Numbered from the stretch's first letter, positions 7,091 to 15,718 are shown. The stretch is 28,258 nt of DNA from an uncultured Collinsella sp. (GCA_902479205.1 CABSNX010000003.1:1-28258), one strand, 5' to 3'. The notes: generated by a model from the letters alone, not told the origin. Translations and numbers: made by a program.

Positions 7091-8974
7091 ATGGGTACCC
7101 GCGAGCGACATATCGGCCACGCGGCCGCCCGGACCGCACCGGCTGCGGATCCCAGGGACGGCAGGCTCTTCGCCATGCCGCGATTCCTTGTTGGCATAAC
7201 ACATCAGGTGTACCGCCACCGCGTCTTTGCTATCGCCGGCGCCATCACCGTGCTGTTCCTCATGCTTTTGGCAGTCTTGCCGGCGCTGTTCGCCTTCGAC
7301 CCCAAACTTTCTAACGCCGTGCCCGCCTATAGCGAGGTGTCCGAAGAGGTCGTGGATGCGCTCGCCCACTCGAGCTCTCTCCCGCTGCTTGTCGCCGCAA
7401 TTATATTTTCGATCTGGGGCGTATCGGTCTATCTGCGCTGTTTGGACTATGTGTTGCGCCGCCGTCTTGTTGCCATCGCCACCATCTGCGCCCTGTGGAT
7501 GATCGAAGTCATTCTCAAGTACAAGTCGTTCACGCCGTTCTATGCCACCGTGCTGTGGTACCTGTACTACGTGCCCATGACGCTCATTCCGCTGCTCTAC
7601 CAGTTGTGTGGTCTGCGCCTTGCGGGCCTGGAGCAACACCGCCTGGGTCGCCGCTACTGCGCTGCGCTGTGGATTATGGCTATCCTGCTTATCGGATTTG
7701 TGCTCACCAACGATTTTCACCAGCAGGTCTTCCACTTTGACCGTACAAGCGACACCTGGAGCAACGATTACACGTACGGCTGGGGTTATTTCGCCGTCCT
7801 CGTGTGGACGGCCTTTAACTTTGTGGCCTTTTTTATCCTGGTGGGCCGGTCCTCGTCCTTTCGCATCCAACGTTTCTCGGGCACGGCGGCGCTCGTGCTG
7901 CTGGGCGGCGCGTTCTTTGCCATCTCATATGCGTTGCGCGTGCCCTGGGCATGGAGGCTCAACTTCTCGCTCGTCTATTGCGTCTTGTGCGTGGTGGCGA
8001 TGGAAATCTGTCTCGATTGCGGTGTCATTCCGTCATATCACGACATCGCCGGCATCTTCGACACCTTGCCGCTCGACCTCAAAGTTCTAACGCGCGACCT
8101 GCAGGAAGTCTATGCCACGCCAGTGTCAAAGCCAATGCCGGTAGGCGTGTGCGAAGAGCTGCGAGCCCAGGAACACGGGCATGCCCATGCCTTTGCCGTG
8201 GAGTCCAATCCCGATGTAATGTACCGAGCCTTTCCACTGCTGGGTGGATCGGCCCTGCTTGCCCAAGACGTGTCGGATCTCAACGAGCTTAACCGTGAAC
8301 TGGCACACCGTCGCATGGAGCTGCAGCGTCAAAACGAGCTGCTCGCTGCCGACTACGACCTTAAGACGCACCTGGCAGATCAAGAGGCCGAGACCTTGCT
8401 GGTTCAAGACGTGGACCAGGCGCTTGCCCGCGCGCTCGAAGGGATGTACGACCTGCTGAGCTCGCTGCCGCCGTTGACCGATGAATCGTCTTCGCACGAG
8501 CGTTACCGCATGCTGCAGCGCGCCAAGATGCTCGTCGCCTATTGCAAGCGCAAGGGGTCGCTCACGTTGGCGCAGCACGGGGAGAGCGGTTTTGATCGTG
8601 ACCGCATTCAGCTCATTGCCAACGAGCTCGCAAGCGACCTGCGCACCATCGATATCGATTGCGCCTCGATTATCGCCATACGGCGCCCGTTGCACGCCAG
8701 TACGGTAAGCGCCCTGTACGACTGCGTGTATGACTTTGCGTTTTTTGCCTACACCACCGACCATCCGGCGCTTATGTATCACTTGGGCGACCATGACCGA
8801 TGCAGTGTCGAGCTACGCGCCACGCTTTTTTCCAACGATGATGCAGATCTTTCGCAGACGCCCGCTGCGCAAGAGCTCGATAGCGCTCTGCAAGGGCGCA
8901 ACGTGGCATACCGCCTTGAGGGCGAGCCCGGCCAGCTGCGCATGATCGTCTTGATGCCGAGGGCGGGTGAGTGA
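7091..8974 (+). CDS. Multi-pass membrane sensor resembling a 7TM histidine kinase, kinase domain degenerate
   Basis: A 627-residue protein (from ATG 7091). After about 43 residues come seven or eight hydrophobic helices (about 44-68, 97-119, 127-143, 150-172, 189-206, 230-251, 264-283, 291-311), then a linker (312-395), a coiled coil (396-440) and a cytoplasmic C-terminus (440-627). The order matches histidine kinases with an N-terminal 7TM sensor. Segments such as LQRAKMLVAYCKRKGSLTL (474-492) and STVSALYDCVYDF (538-550) align by eye with the dimerisation and ATPase-entry regions of that family. The phospho-acceptor His, the N-box Asn and the glycine-rich G boxes are not visible, so it is probably a pseudokinase or signal input partner. 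It overlaps the next gene by four bases. Other starts are 7004 (inside a hairpin) and 7175. Confidence 0.75.
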   Translation: MGTRERHIGHAAARTAPAADPRDGRLFAMPRFLVGITHQVYRHRVFAIAGAITVLFLMLLAVLPALFAFDPKLSNAVPAYSEVSEEVVDALAHSSSLPLLVAAIIFSIWGVSVYLRCLDYVLRRRLVAIATICALWMIEVILKYKSFTPFYATVLWYLYYVPMTLIPLLYQLCGLRLAGLEQHRLGRRYCAALWIMAILLIGFVLTNDFHQQVFHFDRTSDTWSNDYTYGWGYFAVLVWTAFNFVAFFILVGRSSSFRIQRFSGTAALVLLGGAFFAISYALRVPWAWRLNFSLVYCVLCVVAMEICLDCGVIPSYHDIAGIFDTLPLDLKVLTRDLQEVYATPVSKPMPVGVCEELRAQEHGHAHAFAVESNPDVMYRAFPLLGGSALLAQDVSDLNELNRELAHRRMELQRQNELLAADYDLKTHLADQEAETLLVQDVDQALARALEGMYDLLSSLPPLTDESSSHERYRMLQRAKMLVAYCKRKGSLTLAQHGESGFDRDRIQLIANELASDLRTIDIDCASIIAIRRPLHASTVSALYDCVYDFAFFAYTTDHPALMYHLGDHDRCSVELRATLFSNDDADLSQTPAAQELDSALQGRNVAYRLEGEPGQLRMIVLMPRAGE

Positions 8975-10470
8975 CGATGCAGATTTCGCTCATTCTTCCC
9001 CAAATCGTTGCGCTCGATGTTGTCTTTGCCCTGGCTGCGTGTCTGCAGACGATCCACGTCCCGCTCATCGCATCGCGCCGCTCGTCCTATAACCGTAAGG
9101 TGATTTGTGCCTACGAGGCGAGCCTTGTGCTTCACCTAGTTATTTCGGCGCTCATCTTGTTCGCGTCGTCTGGCTCATATCTGGTGGCGCCGCTTGACGT
9201 TTGCGCCAGGGCAATGGGCGGAGCGTTGTGGCTCAATGCCGTGATCTTTGCCTACGGCGTGGTGCTTATGGTGCACTATCGTCGCCCCGTCATGCTGGCC
9301 GAACTGTTGCTCGTTGCCGCCGTGACACCGCCGGTGGTTTTTGCCATGGGCTCGGCGTGGACCGTTGTCCTTATCGCAGAGGGAGCGTTCTTCCTGTTCC
9401 GCTCCATCGCGGCGCTCTTGATGGATGTCCGCAACCGCCAGGAGGATATCACCATGTTCTCGACGATCGAGACCATCAACGTGATTCCCGTGGGCATCCT
9501 GTATCTGGACCCGAGGGGCCGTCCGCTGCTCATGAACCGCTGCATGCGCAAAAACCTGGTGGAGCTTCATATGCCCACCGACCTAGGCGATATGAGCGGT
9601 ACATGGAACGACCTGCGCAAACTCAGCATGCAAATGCCCGAAAGCAGCAGGAACCGTGTGCGGATTAATCTGGACCGCTTTGGTGAGGCGCGTGCGGTGG
9701 TCGAGATCTCTCCTTCCGAGATTCGTCTGTTCGTGCGTGACTCCGTCACAGTCTCGGGCCGTCCGTTCGAGCGCGTCGTCGGCCTGGATGTGACGGAATA
9801 CGCGCATGCCCACGACCGCCTGGCGCAAGCCAACCACCTGCTTGAGCTTGCGGGCCAAGAGCTCCAGGCCCAGATCGAAGAAGTTAAAAAGGTTGCCGAC
9901 AATGCGGCCTACCTGCGTATGCGCGCCCGCGTGCACGATGTGATCGGGCAGCGCCTGTCCATTCTTCATCGCTATTTGGAGGAGGGGCGTCTGGACGATG
10001 AGTCGCTTGAGCAGATTGACCCGTTGCTGCGCTCAATCGCCGCCGATTTGCGCAGTGGCGGTGCCAGCGAGCCTGCAGAGCGGCTGGGTGATATCGTCCA
10101 TGCTTTTGGCCTGGTGAGTGTGCAGATCGATGTTGAGGGTGCGCTGCCTGAGGACGCGCGTGTCGCCGCCGCATTTTTGCAGATTATCCGCGAGGCCTCG
10201 ACCAATGCCACCAAGCATGCGCAGGCGCATCAGGTCCACGTGCGTCTGTGGCAGGAGGGGGCGGATGCTGGAGCCGTCGCGCGCATGACGATTTCTAACG
10301 ACGGGTCCCCGGCCCCCGTATCGTATCGCGAGGGAACGGGTATCCCAGGTATGAGGCATGTCGCGCAAGATCTGGGCGGCAGCCTAGAGGTCCACGCCGC
10401 CCCGCCCTTTACGCTTACGGTATCCATTCCACTTACGCCCAACGCCGCTGTTCGGAGGAGAAGCTCATGA
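8971..10470 (+). CDS. Sensor histidine kinase, NarL/DegS type
   Basis: A 499-residue membrane kinase that would autophosphorylate on His and pass phosphate to the downstream regulator. About five hydrophobic helices span residues 4-150. A PAS-like domain (about 160-275, TINVIPVGILYLDPRGRPLL) and a coiled coil (280-312) follow. The phospho-acceptor is His322 in RVHDVIGQRLS, an H-box of the HisKA_3 class. The HATPase_c domain keeps its N-box (REASTNATKHA, Asn412), a D-type segment (ISNDGSP) and a G-box (GTGIPGM, 455-461). GTG 8971 overlaps the previous stop. ATG 8977 with GGTGAG just upstream is an equally good start. ATGA overlap links it to the response regulator. It is the catalytically complete member of the three-gene set. 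Confidence 0.9.
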   Translation: MTMQISLILPQIVALDVVFALAACLQTIHVPLIASRRSSYNRKVICAYEASLVLHLVISALILFASSGSYLVAPLDVCARAMGGALWLNAVIFAYGVVLMVHYRRPVMLAELLLVAAVTPPVVFAMGSAWTVVLIAEGAFFLFRSIAALLMDVRNRQEDITMFSTIETINVIPVGILYLDPRGRPLLMNRCMRKNLVELHMPTDLGDMSGTWNDLRKLSMQMPESSRNRVRINLDRFGEARAVVEISPSEIRLFVRDSVTVSGRPFERVVGLDVTEYAHAHDRLAQANHLLELAGQELQAQIEEVKKVADNAAYLRMRARVHDVIGQRLSILHRYLEEGRLDDESLEQIDPLLRSIAADLRSGGASEPAERLGDIVHAFGLVSVQIDVEGALPEDARVAAAFLQIIREASTNATKHAQAHQVHVRLWQEGADAGAVARMTISNDGSPAPVSYREGTGIPGMRHVAQDLGGSLEVHAAPPFTLTVSIPLTPNAAVRRRSS

Positions 10471-11090
10471 TTCGCGTCCTTATAGTCGAAGACCAGGCCA
10501 TTCTGCGCGAGAGCCTGGCGCGCTCCGTTGGCGACCAGCCCGATATGACCGTTGTTTCAGCTATCGCCGATGCCTCCGAGGCCTTGGGTGTCGCGCTCAA
10601 GGAGCGTCCGGACATGATACTGATGGACGTATGCACCGAGCATGATTCCAACGGCATCGTGGCGGCGGCGCGCATCAAGGAGCAGCTGCCCGAGTGCCGC
10701 ATCATTATCATGACCGGCATGCCCGAGATCACCTTTGTCGATCAGGCCCGCGAGGCGGGCGTCGATAGCTTTGTGTACAAGAACGTCGGTATCGACGAGC
10801 TGTTCGCCGTGATGCGCTCCACGCTGGCGGGCTATTGCACGTTTCCCAAGCCGCCCGAGAGCATTTTTTCGGGCACGGCGGCACTCGACGATGTTGAGCT
10901 GTCGATTTTGCGCCTTGCCTGCGAGGGCAAGAGCCGCCGCGAGATCGCGGCCGAGCTGTTTATGAGCGAGGGCACCATCAAGCGCCGCATCTCGGAGATC
11001 CTGAGTAAGACTGGCTACGACAACATCATGCGTCTTGCCGTGCATGCGGTGACCGAAGGCAGCATCGTCCCCAATATGGAGCGCCCGTAG
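10467..11090 (+). CDS. Response regulator, NarL/FixJ family
   Basis: A 207-residue DNA-binding response regulator. The receiver domain (1-118) has the acidic pair Glu8-Asp9, phospho-acceptor Asp54 in MILMDV, Thr83 and Lys105. After a linker the LuxR-type helix-turn-helix (about 139-195) reads KSRREIAAELFMSEGTIKRR. ATGA overlap with the kinase gene and a strong GGAGGAG (10454-10460) six bases before ATG support the start and translational coupling. It presumably answers the kinase at 8971-10470. Target genes are unknown; autoregulation is possible but no operator was recognised upstream. Confidence 0.93.
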   Translation: MIRVLIVEDQAILRESLARSVGDQPDMTVVSAIADASEALGVALKERPDMILMDVCTEHDSNGIVAAARIKEQLPECRIIIMTGMPEITFVDQAREAGVDSFVYKNVGIDELFAVMRSTLAGYCTFPKPPESIFSGTAALDDVELSILRLACEGKSRREIAAELFMSEGTIKRRISEILSKTGYDNIMRLAVHAVTEGSIVPNMERP

Positions 11091-11123
11091 TCGGTGCGCC
11101 GCCCGTGCTCCAACGCCAAAGAT

Positions 11124-11164
11124 AGGCCTCCCGCCGTTTTGCATCAGAAAACGGCGGGAGGCCT
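11124..11164 (+). terminator. Terminator after the signalling operon
   Basis: A perfect 17-bp stem: AGGCCTCCCGCCGTTTT (11124-11140) with 11148-11164 around a 7-nt loop. It is not followed by a long T-run, but its strength and its position between convergent genes fit transcription termination. Confidence 0.7.
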
Positions 11165-11198
11165 GCTTGTATGGGCAGTGCTGTCGGCATAAAGCGGC

Positions 11199-11227
11199 GG
11201 GGCCGCAGGATCAACTCCTGCGGCCCC
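11199..11227. terminator. Second hairpin between convergent genes
   Basis: GGGGCCGCAGGA (11199-11210) pairs perfectly with TCCTGCGGCCCC (11216-11227), loop of five. It lies downstream of the minus-strand lipoprotein and may end that transcript. No clear T-run is seen on either strand. Confidence 0.55.
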
Positions 11228-11277
11228 GTCTGGTGTGCGCGGATGTGTCCGCCAACCGCGGCTGATGTTACGTGCCG

Positions 11278-12120
11278 TTACGCGATGGTTGCGCTGTAGG
11301 AGGCGACGTCCTCGTAGGAATCGGTCAGGTAGGCGTCGATGCCGATGGTCGTGTTGACCAGGTCGTCAAGGCTGTCAAGCTCGCCGCTCGAGAACGTGAA
11401 TTCCTCGGTGGCGTTGGTGCCGGGCATCAGGTGAGCCGAGAACCAGGGTTCCTTCATGGTGCCGTTGACGTTGGTCTTGCCGGAAGGAGCGTAGAAGGTC
11501 AGGTCCTTGTCGCTCTTGTTGGTGATGTTGACGACAAATCCGATGTCGCCCCAGTCGTCCTTGAACTTCTCGGTGATGGTGATGGTGCACAGGTCGTTAT
11601 CGGCGACGGTGACGGCGGGGGAGATTTCGATGCTCTGGACGTCGTCGTCTTCGACGGCCTCATCGATCTCTTCTTCCTTCTCGGCGTTCTCGCGATCCTT
11701 CTTCACCGTACCGGACAGATCCTTGTCGGACTTCGTAAAGATAAGCTTGTCGCCTTCCACCTCGAGGACGAGCTTGTCGTCCTTGAGCTTCAGGTCGTGC
11801 GACTCATCTTCGGCGGTAATCGTTACGGTGGTGGCGTCCTTGGCCTCCCATTTCAGGTCCGCGACCTCAAGGAACATGTCGAGGACACCCGTGCCGTCTT
11901 CGTCGAGGATCAGGATACAGTTGAGGCCCCACTCCTTGAGCATATCCATGTACTCATCGGTGAGCTCTTCGCCGTCCAAGGTTCCACCCGAGTACTGCCA
12001 GCTGCCGACGAAGTTGGCCTTGGGGTCTTTGCCGCCGCCACTGCAGCCCGTCAGGGCAAAGGCGAGCGCCAAGATACATGTCAGGAATGCGAGCGCGGAC
12101 TTTTTGAACGTTGTCTTCAT
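11278..12120 (-). CDS. Secreted lipoprotein, function unknown
   Basis: A 280-residue lipoprotein starting MKTTFKKSALAF. It has a basic n-region, a hydrophobic stretch and the lipobox ALTGC, so it is lipidated at Cys and held on the outer face of the membrane. The mature protein starts SGGGKDPKANFVGSWQYSGG and contains a beta-rich domain of the lipocalin-like kind (GSW..., LILDEDGTGVL, ATTVTIT). An acidic linker (ENAEKEEEIDEAVEDDD) follows, then an Ig-like domain resembling DUF4352/DUF5105 (ITEKFKDDWGDIGFVVNITNKSDKDLTF). The start at 12120 is chosen over ATG 12135 because AAGGAGG lies between them, five bases before 12120. It sits downstream of the SPFH operon on the same strand, with a hairpin in between. 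Confidence 0.85.
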   Translation of the reverse strand: MKTTFKKSALAFLTCILALAFALTGCSGGGKDPKANFVGSWQYSGGTLDGEELTDEYMDMLKEWGLNCILILDEDGTGVLDMFLEVADLKWEAKDATTVTITAEDESHDLKLKDDKLVLEVEGDKLIFTKSDKDLSGTVKKDRENAEKEEEIDEAVEDDDVQSIEISPAVTVADNDLCTITITEKFKDDWGDIGFVVNITNKSDKDLTFYAPSGKTNVNGTMKEPWFSAHLMPGTNATEEFTFSSGELDSLDDLVNTTIGIDAYLTDSYEDVASYSATIA

Positions 12121-12159
12121 GGTGTCCTCCTTCATCGAACGAAACCCATAGAAGCAAAT

Positions 12160-12181
12160 GCGGGGGTGGCGGATCCCCCGC
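12160..12181 (-). terminator. Hairpin after the SPFH operon
   Basis: GCGGGGG (12160-12166) pairs with CCCCCGC (12175-12181), loop of eight. On the minus strand it lies about 20 bases after the SPFH stop and is followed by ATTTGCTTCT. This is a weak terminator candidate separating the operon from the lipoprotein gene. Confidence 0.5.
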
Positions 12182-12200
12182 CAATTACCAGATAGAGGGG

Positions 12201-13442
12201 TTAGGGCCTGGGCGTTCCGCAGTTGCTGCAGAACTTGCCGCCGTTTTCGCTACCGCAGTTGGGGCAGAACCATTTGGCCGATGCCGGGGCGGGTGCGGGG
12301 CTGCCGCACTCGGAGCAGAACTTGCCGGTGTTGGTGGCGCCGCAGCCGCAGGTCCATGCGCCGGCCGCAGGTGCGGCAGCGGGTGCCGGTGCGGGGGCGG
12401 GAGCCGGAGCCGGCTGCGGGGCAGCCTGCTGCTGTGCCTGACCGGCGGCGAACAGCTGGCTGGCGTTCATGCCGCCCATGCCACCTGCCATGCCCATGCC
12501 CATAAAGCCTGCCATCGCGCCGTTGGGGTTGGCCGCTGCCGCGCGCATCGCGTCGCTCTGGGCGCTGGCGATGTTGGCGGCCGCCATGGTGGGATCGCGC
12601 ATGACTGCGGCCTTCTGCAGGTCCTTGATCATCTGCTCGTCTTCTTGCGAGGCGGCGATGGAGTTGACGCCAAAGCTCACGATCTCGACGCCACGTAGGT
12701 CGCGCCAGTCGGCCGAGAGGACCTCGTTGAGCGCGCGGGCGAGCTCGGTGGTGTGACCGGGGATGGCGCTGTAGCGGATGCCCATTTCCGAGATCTTGGC
12801 AAAGGCGGGCTGCAGAGCGGTGAGCAGCTCGGACTTAAGCTGGCTGTCGATCTTATCGCGCGTGTAGCTATCGGTCACGTTGCCGCACACGTTGGTGTAG
12901 AACAGCAGCGGGTTGGTGATACGGTACGAATACTCGCCGTTGCAGCGAACGGAGATGTCGACGTCCAGGCCAATGTTGTTATCGACCACGCGGAAAGGCA
13001 CGGGCGAGGCGGTGCCGTACTTGTTACCGATGATCTCCTTGGTGTTGATGAAGTAGACGCGCTGGTCCTTGCCTGCGTCGCCGCCAAAGGTAAAGCGGCT
13101 GCCGATATTGGCGAACGTCTCCTTGATGGAGTCGCCCAGGTTGCCGCTAAAGACGCTCGGCTCGCTGCCGGTGTCAAAGACGAACTCGCCGGGCTCCAGT
13201 GCGACCTCGATGATCTTGCCGTTTTGCACCACGAGCATGCCCTGGCCGTCGTTGACGGCGATGACGGAGCCGTTGGAGATGACGTTGTCCTCGCCGCGCG
13301 TGTTGGAGCTGCGGCCGCCGGTGCGCTTGCTGCCCTTGCAGGCCAAGACGTCAGCGGGCATCGATTCGCAATAGATAAATTCCTTCCACTGGTCGGCCAT
13401 GACGCCGCCGGCAGCGCCCAATCCAGCTTTCAAGAGTCCCAT
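12201..13442 (-). CDS. SPFH-domain protein with two C-terminal zinc ribbons (YdjI-like)
   Basis: A 413-residue protein of the YdjI type (sometimes labelled virion core protein). Residues 18-280 form an SPFH/band-7-like domain (ADQWKEFIYCESMPADVLACKG, IDVSVRCNGEYSYRI-type core, LNEVLSADWRDLRGVEIVSFGV). A Gly/Met-rich stretch (309-326, MGMGMAGGMGG) and a Pro/Ala linker (341-360) follow. The end holds two zinc knuckles: Cys365/367/376/379 and Cys393/396/405/408. In Bacillus the YdjI relative works with YdjG/YdjH and the PspA-family protein YdjF at the membrane; envelope stress or lipid-domain organisation here is inference. No hydrophobic helix is seen, so it is probably peripheral. AAAGGA precedes the ATG. 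It is the last gene of a three-gene operon. Confidence 0.88.
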   Translation of the reverse strand: MGLLKAGLGAAGGVMADQWKEFIYCESMPADVLACKGSKRTGGRSSNTRGEDNVISNGSVIAVNDGQGMLVVQNGKIIEVALEPGEFVFDTGSEPSVFSGNLGDSIKETFANIGSRFTFGGDAGKDQRVYFINTKEIIGNKYGTASPVPFRVVDNNIGLDVDISVRCNGEYSYRITNPLLFYTNVCGNVTDSYTRDKIDSQLKSELLTALQPAFAKISEMGIRYSAIPGHTTELARALNEVLSADWRDLRGVEIVSFGVNSIAASQEDEQMIKDLQKAAVMRDPTMAAANIASAQSDAMRAAAANPNGAMAGFMGMGMAGGMGGMNASQLFAAGQAQQQAAPQPAPAPAPAPAPAAAPAAGAWTCGCGATNTGKFCSECGSPAPAPASAKWFCPNCGSENGGKFCSNCGTPRP

Positions 13443-13490
13443 GGTGATCTTCCTTTCTCGTCAAAGGCCGGGTGGTATTGGTCAGAATGG

Positions 13491-14813
13491 CTAATCGTCC
13501 TTGTTGTCCTTCATGACAACGGTGGTCTCGGTGTGGCTGAAGGTGTCGTGCTTCTCGGTCAGGTCGAGCTCGCCGCAGTAGCAATCGGCGTGGGTGGCCT
13601 CGTTGGCCGTCTTGAGCTGGCCCACCAGCAGCACGTCTGCGATGATCACGATGATCAGCGGCGCGACGATGTTGATGAGGATACCCTCGACATCGAAGGT
13701 GAGGTAGTCCGGATTGAAGGCGTTCTCTCCCATAAAGAGGATCTGGGAGAGGACAAACCCGATCACAAAGAACAGCACCGAGGCGATGGCGAGCTTGGGC
13801 TTGGAGCAGGGGAGCTCGCCGACCATGCGACCGGTCTGGCCGTTCATGGCAAACAGGTAACTCTTGCCGTTCCACGAGGTGGAGAGCATCCACACGGGGA
13901 ACAGGGCGTAGTCGCTGTCTTCCCAGGTGTAGTCGAGCTGCTTGCTTTCAACCGTGGCGTCGTCATGCTCATCGACGACGGTCTCGCGCAGGGCCGAAAT
14001 CGTACTTTCTTCCATACGACGCTCGGCACGTGCCTTGCAGGTTTCGCAATCCTCGTCATAGCGGTTGGCGATGTAGCCGGGCATATAAGCGACCGAGAAC
14101 GGGCGCAGCGCGTCGTAGTCAAACGGCTCGATGGCGTCCATATGGCCGTCGGGCATCTTGGACGATCCGTCGACGGGCACGCGCTCAAACGAGATATTTC
14201 CCTTGCGGTAGGCATCGTAGTGGTCGGTGGTCGTGACGGTGCGGTCGGATTCTTCGGTTACGGTCTCGTTGGTCGCGTCAAAGCACACTTCGCCGTCAAC
14301 GCGGGCGCCGTAGAGCCAAAACGGCACGTAAACGCCTTGGACCTCGTCGATGTGGTTGCCGGTGACAAAGCTCTTGGGCAGCAGGATCTTGCCCTTGTAG
14401 TGGTCTTTGAGCGCGGCCATGACATCGTCGCGCCCGAGCTTAAACGGAATCACCAGGTCGGGTGAGAAGTCGCCCGAGAGCTGGCCGGGTGCCACGGCAG
14501 AGTTGCCGCAGTACGGGCAGGTGGTAACGGCGACGGTGCCGTCCGAGACCAGCTCGGCGCCGCACGACGAGCAGATGTAGCCGGCGTTTTGAGCCAGCTC
14601 CTGCACGGCATCGTCGGCAGCAGGTTTGGGAGCCGCGGCTGCGGCATCGGCTTTGGCATCTGCCTTGTCCTGGCGCTCGCGATAGAGGGCCTCGACCTCT
14701 TCGACTTCAAAGCGCGAGTCGCAGTAGTCGCAGACGAGCTTTTGCTCGGCACTGGCAAAGTGAAGGGGGCCGCCACACGCGGGGCACTGATAGTTGACGC
14801 TCTCGAAGGCCAT
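13491..14813 (-). CDS. Zinc-ribbon membrane protein (YdjG-like)
   Basis: A 440-residue protein. Two TFIIB-like zinc ribbons lie at the N-terminus (Cys10/13/28/31 and Cys81/84/99/102), separated by an Ala/Lys/Asp-rich helix. A large soluble domain (about 110-335) includes VYVPFWLYGARVDGEV and DYALFPVWMLSTSWNGKSYLF-type segments typical of the family. Two membrane helices (341-361, 377-399) and a polar tail with CYC (411-413) follow. In Bacillus, YdjG is encoded next to YdjI, the same pairing as here. A GAAAGGA ribosome site precedes the start at 14813. Forty-eight bases separate it from the SPFH gene and 24 from the DUF4428 gene, so one transcript is likely. The role is probably membrane anchoring for the SPFH partner; the biochemical function is unknown. 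Confidence 0.85.
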   Translation of the reverse strand: MAFESVNYQCPACGGPLHFASAEQKLVCDYCDSRFEVEEVEALYRERQDKADAKADAAAAAPKPAADDAVQELAQNAGYICSSCGAELVSDGTVAVTTCPYCGNSAVAPGQLSGDFSPDLVIPFKLGRDDVMAALKDHYKGKILLPKSFVTGNHIDEVQGVYVPFWLYGARVDGEVCFDATNETVTEESDRTVTTTDHYDAYRKGNISFERVPVDGSSKMPDGHMDAIEPFDYDALRPFSVAYMPGYIANRYDEDCETCKARAERRMEESTISALRETVVDEHDDATVESKQLDYTWEDSDYALFPVWMLSTSWNGKSYLFAMNGQTGRMVGELPCSKPKLAIASVLFFVIGFVLSQILFMGENAFNPDYLTFDVEGILINIVAPLIIVIIADVLLVGQLKTANEATHADCYCGELDLTEKHDTFSHTETTVVMKDNKDD

Positions 14814-14837
14814 GATCGGTCCTTTCGCTGCCGGAGG

Positions 14838-15575
14838 CTATGCGCCGATGGCGCCGCCGCAGTATTCGCAGCGCCCGCTGGCATCGGGAATGGTGGTGGC
14901 TCCGCAGAAGGGGCAGGTCACCGCGGTCTTGGGGGCCTTGGCGGCCACGACGCTGTCGCGTGTCTCCTGACGCAGCTGCACCAGCGCATCGCGGACTTCG
15001 GTTGCCTGGCGCTTGGCCTCGCGATATTCGATGGAGCCGCGCTGATCGATGGTGGAGTCGTTCACGCGCAGGTTGATCTCGGTAAAGTACGGCGTGTTGA
15101 CGTGGATGGTCAGATTAAAGTCGTAATCCAGGTCGTAGCGCGGCGGGTTGTAGCTCTCGCGCTCGCCGTCCTTGGTCTCGCGATAGATCTCGGTGCGATG
15201 CTCGTCGATATCCATATCGCAGCCGAGTACCTGCGAGAACTCGATGATGTCGGGATTGGCGTCGCGCCAGCGGCTCTGCGAAGTGATGATCAGCAGGCCC
15301 GCGTCTTCGTCGAGCATGATGTTGGTGCGCCCGGCAGAGAGCGTGCGCGTGGGGTTGAACGACGCCAGGCGTTCGGCATTGGCCTCGCGGTAGGCGAGTT
15401 GCTCGCGGATATCGTCCGCGGTGCTGGAGCGATGGCCGTGGAAGAAGGGGGAGAGCTTGCCGGCGCACTCTTTGCACAGGTAGCCTTCGTTGATCTTGGT
15501 CTTTCCCAAAAGTCCCAGCTCGGTACCGCAAATCGCGCACTCTTTCTTCTCGAACATCTTGTCAAAGAAGCCCAT
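14838..15575 (-). CDS. DUF4428 domain protein with N- and C-terminal zinc ribbons
   Basis: A 245-residue soluble protein, first gene of the SPFH operon. The N-terminal DUF4428 zinc ribbon (CAICGTELGLLGKTKINEGY, then CKEC; Cys13/16/34/37) is followed by a helix and a beta-rich PH-like middle domain (about 75-190: RTNIMLDEDAGLLII, FNLTIHVNTPYFTEINLRV). A coiled helix (190-215) and a second knuckle (Cys221/224/236/239) end the protein. A GGGAGG ribosome site supports the start. All three operon proteins carry paired zinc knuckles, which suggests they assemble with each other or share a recruitment surface. The function is unknown. Confidence 0.85.
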   Translation of the reverse strand: MGFFDKMFEKKECAICGTELGLLGKTKINEGYLCKECAGKLSPFFHGHRSSTADDIREQLAYREANAERLASFNPTRTLSAGRTNIMLDEDAGLLIITSQSRWRDANPDIIEFSQVLGCDMDIDEHRTEIYRETKDGERESYNPPRYDLDYDFNLTIHVNTPYFTEINLRVNDSTIDQRGSIEYREAKRQATEVRDALVQLRQETRDSVVAAKAPKTAVTCPFCGATTIPDASGRCEYCGGAIGA

Positions 15576-15718
15576 GGCTGCCTCCCATCAACAGGTAGCG
15601 TGTGTCACTTTTGATGATGGGGGAGTGCACGATCTTTCACGATACCCAGACGGCTCAAGGAGTCTCCACAACTGGGACACATGGCCCATTTTTGACTGGT
15701 CATTGGGGACGTACTTAA

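Noticed and set aside
12753..14465. A 570-codon plus-strand open frame
   Set aside because: It is antisense to the YdjG-like and SPFH genes, which have motifs and ribosome sites. The frame has no recognisable domain.
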